Source: Vitrella brassicaformis
Taxonomy: Eukaryota > Sar > Vitrellaceae
Reading direction: 5' to 3'
DNA length: 64,000 nucleotides
NCBI GenBank assembly: GCA_001179505.1
Contig: CDMY01000390.1
Span: 1 to 64,000 of the forward strand
The first letter of the stretch is position 1, and each line of letters opens with the position of its first letter. A model generated the notes under the pieces. The model made no database searches and was not told where the DNA came from. It saw only the letters and a list, made by a program, of their open reading frames with translations. Below are positions 44,401-54,122 of the stretch, piece after piece. The position numbers were made by a program, and so were the translations under genes.

Positions 44401-46580
44401 ATGATGGACGAGGGCGATGAAGATGAGGGCGAGGGCGAGGGAGACGAGTCCGACGAATCGGGGAAGGACAAAGACAGCGAGGCTGAGGAACAAGAAGAGG
44501 ATGAAGAGGCAGCAGAGGAGGAGGAAGACCGCCCGGCCAAGAAACCCAAGAAGCCCACACCGCCCCCGGCAGCAGCAGCAGCAGCAGCGGCCGCCGCACC
44601 ATCACCATCCCCCGCGCCAGAGAGCGACGAGGGGGAGGAGCCAGAAGAGGTCGCCGACGAGGACATGGCAGACGCCGACCAAGACCAAGACCAAGACCGA
44701 GACCAGGACATGGCCGCCGCCGAGCAAGAAGACGAGGACGCAGGCGCCCCAGAGGAGAAGGAAGAGGAGAAGCCTCCCGAGAAGCCCAAGGGCTACCGGC
44801 AGGTCGACTGGAAGAAGCCCCTCCGCCCCGAGCGCCTCTCGCCCTTCCGACCCTGGAGCGACAACATCCGGCAGAGAGTGCTTCCCCGGCTAGACCTGCG
44901 CAGCGAGCAGGAGCACCGTCAGTACGGCTACTGGGACGGCAATGCCTATGTGGACCGGCGGGGGTACATCGTGGGGACTGTGGGGGTATTCAAGGCCTAT
45001 GACAAGGAGGAGATGACGTCTGAGGAGTACAAGCCTCTCGAGGTCAGGGGCATCACCTTCAAGACGGAGGTCCTCGACTCACGTAAGCTTGCGGGGTGGG
45101 GGGATGCACAGCAGATACGAGATGGGGTGGACGATGTGTGTGTGTGTGTGTGAGATGCGTGTCAGGCAAGTCGTTGATCCGGGGTCCTATCATGTTCGAC
45201 CGCAAAGGCAGCTGCATGACCCTCGAGTTCAAGTACAACGCCGACCTCTACCCAAAGTTAGCACACACACACGGACAAGAATGCACGAGCGCATTGTATG
45301 TGTGTGTGTGTGTGTCTGTCTGTTGCTGTGTGTGTGCGTACGTTTAGGGCGCTGGTCCCCAAGATCCAATGGCACCGGCCGTTCAGGAAGAAACTCATCT
45401 GCGGCTCGCAAAAAATCTCATGCTCCAAAGTCCTCAAGGTACCCGCGGCACTTACACAACTCTGCGTGTGTATGTGTCTACCCAATGTGTGCTCCGTGTG
45501 TGTGTGTGTGTGTGTGTGTACAGGACAAGGATGGCGGGCGCAACACGGTGACGGGTGCCGAGTACGAGATAGAGTTCAACGGCATCGACTTCGGCATGTT
45601 CGGCAAACTCAAAGACGAATTCATCGACCACACCAAGTTAGTCAGTCACCATATGGCCATCCACGCACACCCACACAGACAGAGAGGTTTGTCGATGCAC
45701 TGTGCGCCTCTGGCTGGCTGCCTGCCAATGTGTGTGTGCAGGACACGGATGAACGACCCCTACATGACGCTGGTGCACTTGGGTGTGGAGGCGTCGCAGC
45801 GCATCATCATTCAAGAGGTACACACGCTACGCTACACTACCCTTCACACATGGGAGGGAGGTATGGGCGGCGGCTGTGGGGGACTGTGTCTGACTCCGTG
45901 TGTCCCTCCAGCTCGAGGCTGTCTTCTCGGTGTATGGCATCAACGTCAGCTTCAGGTGGGTATCCCTTGTAGGCGAGGCGTACGATCAGAGGAATGAACA
46001 TGTTCATGGAGGCGATGATGGAGGGCCTCCGTCCCCTCTGCTGTGTCGGTGCGTGCAGGCATCTGTCGCTCATCGCCGATGTCATGTGCCGCAACGGTGG
46101 GCAGAGCCAGCCAGCCAGCCATGACCAGCTTGCTGACGCCTTACGTTCCATGTCTGCTGTGCTGCTTTGGTTCTGTCTGGTTCGGTCAGGGGACTACCGC
46201 TCCTTCAGCCGACACGGCCTCAAGGTATCCATCCGTCATCCATCCATCCATCCATCCATACACACCACACCACACCACACCGCACCGCACCGCACCACAA
46301 CGCCAACCACTCTCTCTGTCTCTGTATGTGTGCGCCTCAGTATCACCACTCGTCGCTGCTGCGCATGTCGTTCGAGACCGCCCTGGGCAACCTCAACGAG
46401 GCCATCGAGACCGACGCCGCCGACCACCTCACCACCCCGGCCGGCGCAGTGGTGGCCGGCAAGCTGGCCAGGGTGGGGACGGGGACGTTTGACATCCTGC
46501 CGGTGCTGCCCGCTGGCCAGGGGCCCGTCAAGAAAGAGTTCTCCTTCAGAGCCATCAAGATGGAGGAGGACGGAGAGTGA
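35031..46580 (+). CDS. RPA1: DNA-directed RNA polymerase I largest subunit
   Basis: Forty-two exons, the first 35031-35253 and the last 46341-46580, splice in frame to 2464 residues. Key landmarks are the clamp zinc motif [16 protein letters not shown] (exons 1-2, end 35253, start 35336), [15 protein letters not shown] (exon 12), the catalytic magnesium loop [10 protein letters not shown] at residues 732-741 (exon 15, 38418-38507; D734, D736, D738), the GAKGSKVN region (exon 27), the trigger-loop region [15 protein letters not shown] (exon 29), and [18 protein letters not shown] (exons 32-33). The C terminus HLSLIADVM to [10 protein letters not shown] and GTGTFDILP is Pol I type. It transcribes rRNA in the nucleolus. 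The protein is far longer than yeast or human A190 because of two charged low-complexity inserts, in exon 24 (40118-41072) and exon 34 (43825-45082). Two introns appear to start with GC (37009 and 39215). Confidence 0.96.
37009..37076 (+). other. probable GC-AG intron in RPA1
   Basis: Exon 8 ends CTCAG and the next bases are GCACAC. Only a GC donor gives the in-frame join to YLVQVKHFG starting at 37077. No GT donor in this stretch keeps frame. Confidence 0.6.
39215..39327 (+). other. probable GC-AG intron in RPA1
   Basis: Exon 19 ends AAACAG followed by GCACGC. Exon 20 begins GTGATAACG at 39328. Phase 0 and the protein sequence [12 protein letters not shown] support the GC donor. Confidence 0.65.
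40381..40830 (+). other. Ala/Lys/Glu low-complexity insert of RPA1
   Basis: Within exon 24 a stretch of about 150 codons encodes alanine, glycine, proline, KKKRR and long glutamate runs. It has no counterpart in yeast or human Pol I. It sits between conserved blocks (LIYKGDPEG and [14 protein letters not shown]). Confidence 0.85.
42329..42628. other. assembly gap of exactly 300 N
   Basis: The gap is flanked by eight C on both sides. It lies inside the intron between RPA1 exons 30 (ends 42260) and 31 (starts 42665). Phase is kept across it, so no coding sequence appears to be lost. Confidence 0.95.
44080..44800 (+). other. acidic insert of RPA1 exon 34
   Basis: About 240 codons dominated by Glu and Asp, with a polyalanine stretch and DQDQDRDQD repeats. 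It lies before the conserved jaw and cleft part ([16 protein letters not shown]). Acidic inserts at this position are known in A190, but this one is very long. Confidence 0.85.
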
Positions 46581-46795
46581 GTGATCATGGACGGGATTGG
46601 GCATGGTTGTTGGTTGTCGTCTTTGTGTCGTGTTTTATCGGCTGTGGGTGCGAGTTGGTGCTTTGCGACCTTTATTGCATTTGTGGGATTTATGGGGACC
46701 CATATAGACATAATGTGCATTCACAAGGTCACTGTTGGCCGGCGTCGAGTCAATCATTCACGCGTCGATGCGTCGCTTCACCATAGCCATGCAGG

Positions 46796-47380
46796 CGTCT
46801 GTGTGTCTGTGTGTCGACTCGCCGGCCATGTGGTCCTGGACTGAGTACAGCAACAAAATGCCGTCGTGACACTGACACACACCATAATCCGTGTGTGCGT
46901 CTGCGTGAGTCCGTCGAGTGGGAACGGGCCGACCTGTTTGTGTCCGATTCCGTAAGTGACGAGCAGTTTCTCTGCGAACGAGTTGGCGTATGTGTTGAGT
47001 TCCGTTCGTTCGTCGTGCTTGGCCCTCTTCTTGTCCTTGGCGAGTGAGTAGGGCAGCTTGGCCATGAGTGCGATGGCCAGTTGGTAGAAGGTCTTGCCGA
47101 GGCTTCCACAGGCGTGCTGCGTCTCCAGCCTGAACTTGAGCAGTCGCGTGTCGACGTCGTTGGCCTCGTCGTCGGTGAGCCATCCGTCGGGGTCACACAG
47201 CCAGATGGTCTCCCCCGCCTCGGCCGCCTCGCCGCGGTTGCAGCTCGTGGGGTCCAGGAACGGACTCGGGTAAGTGGACAGTGACCACTCCCTGCAAGCA
47301 CCGTATCGCACGGTCACACACACAAAACAGACAGAGAAGGCGTGATGTGGGGATGAGTGAATGAATCAGGGTGTCGTGCT
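46796..47380. repeat. segmental duplicate of part of the TPM-domain gene
   Basis: Nearly identical to 59900-60495 over about 580 bases, including intron and flank. The exons in both copies are the same length (358 nt). Differences are single bases and small microsatellite changes. Similarity stops abruptly on both sides. Confidence 0.85.
46823..47291 (-). pseudogene. truncated TPM-domain gene copy
   Basis: It contains only the counterparts of exon 3 (47291-46934) and exon 4 (46871 to about 46823) of the TPM gene at 59198-60805. The signal-peptide exon, the 12-nt exon and all exons after the fourth are absent on the duplicated segment. The retained coding frame is still open and includes CDPDGWLTDDEAN and the HACGS motif. 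It probably makes no functional protein, unless new flanking exons were recruited. Confidence 0.75.
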
Positions 47381-47451
47381 CGGTGTTTGTGTTCCTTTCT
47401 CACTTGTTCTATATATACGGACCGGCACTACATGGCCCCCACATCCATTTG

Positions 47452-48843
47452 TCAGCGCTGCTGGAACTTGAGCACCTCGTCGCCAACACAGACCCAGCCA
47501 GGCCGCAACTCACTGAACGGACATCCATCAAAGACACCCACACACCTTGTTTGCTTGTTGGACTGCCCTTTTCGTTGGAGCCTTACCGTGCAAAAATCTC
47601 CATCATATCAAATGGTCCACTGATCATCCCTTCGCCATTTCCACCACCAAACCCCAATGCCGGGCCGATAACGTGGCGCCACAGCACATCCGGGGGCGGC
47701 TTCCGCGAGTGCTGCCTCTTGGACGACCACACAAGGCGCACCTTCCCCCTCTGATGCTCTGCCGAGGGAGCACATGGCCGTCCGATTATCAGCTGCTCGT
47801 ACGGCTTGCGATGGGGCGACTTGAAGGGGCTGGTTAGCTTCAATCCATTGGTGAAGTCGACCTTGACCCACACGACCCTCAGCATCACTTGACGGATGAG
47901 TTCGCGCGTGACGAAGGCCTCGAAGGCAGGGTTGTTGGTGACCCATACGGCCAGAAGGCCTCGGTCAGGGCAGGGGAAGAACGTGGAGTAGGGCTGGCAG
48001 CGGAGAATCGAGTACAGCTCCTCCTGACCTACATGCATATGCACCCGACGACAACACAGACAGACATACAGACAGACAGTCGAGTCGATTGGAAGAGCAT
48101 GTGACTATCATGTGAGCGCTCACCAGGTCTCTGGTAGGCCTTGCTGCGCTTGACAGAGTGACATCGCCACGGGGGATCCATCTGCAAGATGCACACACAC
48201 AAAGCATCATCTCAACCCACGAATCTCTTCTCTCCTTGCTCACCAGCACGAATCTGAATCCCTCTCTGGGTCTGATAGAGCCCAACCTCTGCCAAGGGTC
48301 CCCTCCCTGCTGATCTCCTGCGGCCGTCAGGCAGGTGAGCATGAATGCTGACCTCTCCGGCACGGAATAGACGCCCTGCCCTCCGTCCCTGTGTGTCAGC
48401 TGGAGGCTGACGGCGGCGTCCGATGAATTGACCACCAGTCTGTCGACGAGCTGACCGATCTCCAGGGGAGTGGCGGAGTGGCTGGGGCTGAGAATGAGGG
48501 GATGGAGGGCGGGCGGACTCCATTGGCGGCACGCAGCCGCCAGGTCCGGCGAATGGTTGTCATCTTCTGGCAGTGGCCTCTTTCGTGCTGAGTCCGAAGC
48601 GGGAGCGGAAGCAGGACCAGGTCCCTCTGCCGAGCCTGTCTGGAGCCACTGCTGAAGCACAGCTAGCTCCTTCTCGATGAGCTCATGAAGCCGCTGTTGG
48701 CTCCACTCCCTCTCATCGTCCTCTGCTGGGAGATCTGCATCTGCCGCTTTCGCCAGATGGGAAGGATGCCCTGGAGCAGGATCTCTCTCATGTAGCAACA
48801 CTGTTGACACTGAAGTGACCCAGTAGGCGCGAAGGAAGGGCAT
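47452..48843 (-). CDS. MT-A70 (METTL4-like) adenine-N6 methyltransferase
   Basis: Four exons: 48843-48244, 48181-48124, 48028-47587 and 47512-47452, giving 386 residues. The catalytic motif DPPW is at residues 202-205, at the start of exon 2 (MDPPWRCHS). Later motifs are WVTNNPAF, KPYEQLIIGR, HSRKPP and MEIFARELRPGW, ending VGDEVLKFQ. The HSRKPP plus ELRPGW pattern is that of METTL4 more than METTL3 or METTL14. Family members use S-adenosylmethionine to methylate adenine N6 in snRNA, mRNA or DNA. The N-terminal 200 residues are unrelated, acidic and serine-rich. The start at 48843 is the first ATG of the open frame. It lies 25 bases downstream of an AAGCTCGCA element. Confidence 0.92.
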
Positions 48844-49384
48844 TTGCTCAAAAGTCTCCAAAAGTGTAAGCTCGCAAGTCGATCAGAAGCGGGTCGATCA
48901 GGAGGGGCCGGCAGCAGCCGATCTGGACACAGTAGGCCACATCGCAGCAACATCGAGCGACGTTTATCGATTTCTTGCATCATGATTCATCCAATCTTCA
49001 GCCTGAGTGAGTCAACCAAACGTTGTAGCACAAGTGTGCACGTTCCCTCAGAGGGCCTCACTTTCAAACGATCAACAACGGAAGGATACACCGCAGGCAC
49101 CCACCCCCACACACCATCCGATTCATCCATCCATCCATCCGTTTGGTTCTGACAATGGGAGCAAGAACGGGTGGGAAGGCAAGACAGGCAGACAGTCAGC
49201 CACCGACTACCGACTCGACTTCCCAGCCCAGAAATACACAGACGGCGACCGCTTCAACAAAAGAAAAAGGCAAGCAAGCGAGCCCCGCACCCGCCCACCG
49301 CCCGTCGACCGACATGTATGTCCTTCAGTTCAGTTCAGGCTGTGCTGTCGTTGTGTAAGTGTACAGTACGGGTGTGCGTTTGAT
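48844..49384. other. intergenic upstream of the MT-A70 gene
   Basis: This stretch separates the MT-A70 gene start from the 3' end of the PH-ankyrin-FYVE gene. I see no exon. It includes a CATC tract (about 49125-49141). Confidence 0.55.
48868..48876. promoter_or_regulatory. AAGCTCGCA element upstream of the MT-A70 gene
   Basis: An exact nonamer 25 bases upstream of the minus-strand ATG at 48843. Confidence 0.5.
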
Positions 49385-52300
49385 TCAAACAATCGACTTC
49401 CCCTGTCTCTCCTGCTCCTCCTTGGCCTGCTGCTTGGCCTGCTGCAGCAGGTTGTTCCATCGTGACCCCCTCCTCTCCCGATCCTCCTTGGCCTTCTGCA
49501 GCGCCATGTTCCATCGTGACCCCCTTCTCGGCTGCTCACCAACTTCCTCCTGCGGCTCCTCTTTCTTTTGCTGTCCAGCCGCTCGCTGTGGGGATGTTGG
49601 CGAGGCCGAGCCGAAGCCGACTGAAGGCCTGGCGACAGTCTTGGCTTCAGGGGACCGGTGTAGGTCGATTTCGCTCCACTGCGATGCTCGGCGGACGTCG
49701 GATTGGCGGCGTGGGAAGTCCTGCGACGGGCTTGGCAGGTCCTCCAGGGACGAGTCGGGAGTCGACTCTTCATCAATGTGCTGGGCCGTGGTGTCGGTGG
49801 GGCGCTGGTGACCACCCAGGTACTGCTGGTCGAACATCTGAGCGAACCTCGACTGCACACTCCCGCGCTTGACGCCTGAAGAGACACAGAGATTTTGCTT
49901 TCTTTCAACCTCGGTGTCTCCGTGTCTCGTCCCTTTGCCCTTTTGTGACCTCTGTCGAATGCGGCCATGTAGTCCACCGACTGGTGAGAGGTGTGAGATA
50001 CGATGGACGACCGACGGTCACTCTCATCGTCACTCATCGCCCGCACGCTGCCCCTTCCCTTGGCGACGCGCTCGCCCTCGCCGCCCTCGTGACCACACGA
50101 TGAGACAGGCGACTCCTTCTCAGTCGGCTCACTGCCCGTAGATGTGCGGCAGCCGCGCTCCACCTCCGCTTCAGAGTCACTCGTCGTTGCTCGTGGGGGG
50201 AGTCTGACCACCTGCACTGGCGGTGGCAGCTGCTCGGTGTCGCTGGGCAGTGCAGCCGGCGGAGAAGGCTGCTCCGCTGCCGCCGATGACGAGAGGAAGG
50301 CCTTGCTCGTGGCCGATACGGCTGTGCTCCAGAGAGCGCCGAAGATGCTCTTGCTGGTGGAAGGGAGCGGCGATGAGGTGGGCGATGGGCTTCGCTCACT
50401 CTGCGCCCGCAGCGGGAGAGCGACGGCGTTCTTGACAGCCTGGTCGGGGACGACAGGCTCGGGCGGAGGAGTGCTGATCAGTGGGGGGGCGCTCTTGGTG
50501 GTGAGGGCGTCTGCCTGGGAAACAGGGGATGGCACGTTGACGACGCTGTCCCTCTGGCGCGAGACGGTGACATGGTGCTGGTGGAGGTCGAGCTGGTCAG
50601 GGGTCATGTAGTCGACGATGGATCGCCTCCCCGCCACTTCAGGCTGCTCCTGCGCCCGCCACAGCTTGACCGCCTCGATGAGCGCCACGTCAAAGTCATC
50701 CACGTTGGTCGACGACGATCGCCGGGGCCTCTCCTGTGCCTGCGCTCCACTGAGGTCGACGTCAAAGTGCCTGAGGAAGTTGAAGCAGCCGTCGCAGACC
50801 TTGCACCACGTCTCCTCCGCGCCCCCCTTTTCAGAAGCGGCGAAGGATCCCTTGTCCTTGGTCGCCAAGGCCTCCACCATAGCTTTCCTCATCTCTTGCT
50901 CGGCATTTTCGCGGGCCTCGGCAAAGTCACGTCTCGTGGGGGAGGCCTCGGCCATCGTGACGCGCTTCTGTGGAGAGAATGAACTCGTTGGCGCGCGGCG
51001 CAAGGACAGGGAGAACCGGGACTTGCGTCGCTCGGCGAGCTGCTCTGCAGCCGGCGAACCTGCCGAGGGCGATGGGGGCATGGCAGTGGGAGACATGGGC
51101 GAGGGGCTCGAAGGAGCGGCCGCCCCTCCTTGCCAGAGACTGAACCGTCGGACACCTGCAGATAGACAGAGAGATGAATGAAGGGGTGGGTCAGATAAAG
51201 AGGAGGGGTGCGGTGCATGCCATGTATGGGATGGGCGGGACGGGCATTCACCTCACCTGCCATGGGCGACTTTGGGATTTTGGGTTGTCCGTCGTCTGCG
51301 ACGGCTCCCGGGGCAAGGCTCCCGGGGATCTTGGCTCTCTTGCTGCAGCACTTGGGGCACAACTCAATGCCACAACGACCGCACACTCTAGACAACACAC
51401 AAACAGAGGGAGAGGGAGAGGGAGAGACTGGGGATTGATATCACGTATGGATGTGGGTGTCGTGTCGTGTCTCAGCTCTTTTGCAATTTGCTCACTCGCG
51501 AGGGATGTTCATGAAGAGCTGCTCACAGATAGCGCATGATGATGCGACCAGGCTGGCCCCCGGTGTGCGTTCGGGGTCCTCCTCAACGTCCCCTGCCCGC
51601 GGCCCCGCATTCGGGCGGCCCCAGAAGTGCAGCTTCTCGCGCAGACCCTCCTCCGCCATCGACGGCCATTTCAGACGACTGAATCAATCAACGAATGAGG
51701 AAATGAGTGAATCATTGGGTCAGTGCGGGCAAACACATCTATCTGCGCACAATCTATTAAAATTGCTTGTGTGCTTTGCTTGTTTGTGTGCTTACGTGTA
51801 TTCGTCTTTGAGTCGAATGATTTCGTTGTAGTGTCTCTTGACGAGCAGCTCTGGCTTGCCCACCTCGTCGCTACCCGTGCTGCCCCGCCGCCCGCTGCTC
51901 GGCGAGTCGTCCTCACTGCCGCTCTCCCAACTCTCGGGCTCACCACCTCGGTCGGCAGCATGGTCGCTCTCTCGGTCAGCCAGCCGCGACCTGTCCCACC
52001 CGATGGCGCCAAAGCTGGCCAGGAGGAGGGCGATCGCCTTGTGCTTGACGAGCTCCGAGGGAATCTGCCCCGGACCGCCGCCGCTGCTCGTGCCTTCACG
52101 CTTGTTGGGATGGGCGCCGAATCGGAGGAGCAGCTCAGTCATCTTGCGGTCGCCCTTTAGAATGGCCCAGTGGAGGGGAGTCTGCTTGGCTCGGTCGTCT
52201 GAAAACCAAAGGCACACATATATGCGATGCGTGTCTGGCAAATGCTTGCACGATTGAAAGGAAAGACAATGACTGCACTAACGCACGCACACACACACGC

Positions 52301-53907
52301 ACTTGTGGTGACATTGGGGTCAGCCCCGGCCCGCAGAAGTCGCTCAGCCGCCTCGAGGTGCCGCTCCACAACGAACACGTGGAGAGCCGAGACGTCAGGC
52401 AGCCCTTGGAAGCCCCGCCTTTGCCCTCGTGTGCTGTCTTTCTCGTCCCCGCCCGCCGCAATCGACACGTACACCCTCTTGGAGGTCCGTGAATCGATGC
52501 CGGGCGGGAAGCGCAGCAGATGGCCGAGGATGAGGAAGGCGGCCGTCTCATTGGGGATGCGGGCGGCCAGCTGCGGCACGGACCGCCCGCCGTAGTCGAG
52601 GATGTAGGGGTTGGCGCCGGCCTGCAGCAGCAGCCGCACCGCCTTGGGACTGCCTGCACGGATGGCCATGACCAGAGGGGTCTCGTTTGCATAGTTGAGG
52701 GGATCCAACTACAGGCAAGGAGAGAGAAGAAACATGTACACATGTGCAGGGTATATATACAGACATGTCTGTAGGTGGTGTAGTGGGTCTACAATGATAT
52801 CGAGTCTGAGTAGCAGCGACAGTGTCCTCAGACTGCCAGTGAATGCGGCGATGTGGAGGCCGGTGTTATCCCACTCGTCGGGTTGATCGGGGTCCTCGCG
52901 GTGCAGCAACATCATCCGCAGGCCCTCCAGATCGTCATGCATCGCAGCATGGTACACAGTGCCACCAACCTGACAGTAAATAAACCACACACAGAGGAAT
53001 CCTTTGTGTCAAGGAAGGGTGAGACACGCACCTTCTCATGGCCGACGAGCAGCCGCTTGTACACCGGGTTTGGGAGGAATGTCGCGCCCAACATCGGATC
53101 TCTCGTCCGCCTTCTGCCCGACGCGTCTTTCAATGACTCATGCGGCCCCTTCTGACGCCCCTGACTGCCGTCGCTTGGATACACCCAGGCGTGAATCGCC
53201 CTGCGGAGGGTGTTGAGAAACAGCCTGCGCTCTTCTGTGGACTCGAAGCATATCATGCCCTGGAAGGCCACTGTGGCGGACAGGGGCTCTTCGAGGGCGA
53301 CGACGGACTCGACTGCGATTCCGGGGAGGCTGTGGGTCTGCCATTCGAGCAAAGAGGGGGCGGTCTTGCGCTTGGGGTCCTTCTTCACCGGCCTGCCGTC
53401 TGCTGAGATCTGGTCCTGCAGACAGACAGACAGACAGACAGACAGACGTACACACGGAGGCACATCATGTCCAGTCCAGTAGATGGCACGCCTGCATGTC
53501 TCCTCTACGCATGTCTGTGTGGCTCCGTCGCCCCTCACTGACCATCATGACGTGGCACCTCATCCATCTGAAGGGGATGGTGCGGTGGTGCTTGAACTTG
53601 CCGCTGGTGGAGGGGGGCTGAGTCAGCATCAGGCAGTCGGTGCAGATCATCGCCCATTGGGTGACGAAGTCACCCATCAGCAGCTGAGTCGTCAGCTGCT
53701 TCCGAGGCCGGTACACGATCCCGTGGGCGAAACACCTGACCACGCACAGACCATCATCCACAAAAGACAAAGGCGTGCAGTGCGAGAGAGCGCCTCTGAC
53801 AGCATGAATGGGTACTTTCGCTCTCCCGCTGGCGTGACGGCCTTGATATAAGGGCTCTGGTCCGCCCCAATGAGGTCATTCCACCTGTCCTCGTGCACAA
53901 TAGGCAT
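49385..53907 (-). CDS. PH-ankyrin-FYVE protein
   Basis: Ten exons: 53907-53816, 53735-53543, 53415-53032, 52969-52793, 52708-52303, 52198-51796, 51678-51496, 51387-51257, 51155-49950 and 49875-49385, giving 1221 residues. Residues 35-210 look like a PH or PH-like membrane-binding fold. Ankyrin repeats follow (TVYHAAMHDDLEG, GLHIAAFTGS, TPLVMAIRAGS, TPLHWAILKGD). Four CxxC pairs form a FYVE-type zinc finger: C600/C603, C615/C618, C623/C626 and C774/C777. The C-x2-C-x4-C-x2-C spacing is that of FYVE, but about 147 residues separate C627 from the last pair. FYVE fingers bind PtdIns3P on endosomes, so a role in endosomal trafficking or signalling is likely. The last 450 residues are serine-rich and end in a charged coiled coil. 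The basic RR/KHHCR pocket is not obvious. Confidence 0.85.
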
Positions 53908-54026
53908 ATCCGATTCTCTGGTCCCCCACTGGTAAGAAGGGCAAACTGCAGGGCAAACTCACAGCTCCAAAACACTCTCTTTCTTCGGGGGGAAGGGGGG
54001 AGAGAAGGGACTCTCTCGTGGGGGCT

Positions 54027-54051
54027 AAGCTCGCGGCCCCCATGCGAGCTT
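54027..54051. promoter_or_regulatory. paired AAGCTCGC / TGCGAGCTT elements
   Basis: AAGCTCGCG at 54027-54035 and the inverted TGCGAGCTT at 54043-54051, together almost palindromic. They are centred in the 215-bp region between the divergent starts at 53907 (-) and 54123 (+). Confidence 0.5.
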
Positions 54052-54122
54052 GAGCAGAGGCTCGAAAACTGAGGAACTCAACTGGACATCTGCAGCCATC
54101 CCGTGTGAACACTTGGCGGATT

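Noticed and set aside
44283-44789. Minus-strand serine-rich open frame
   Set aside because: It is the antisense of the acidic insert in RPA1 exon 34 and has no start context or exon neighbours.
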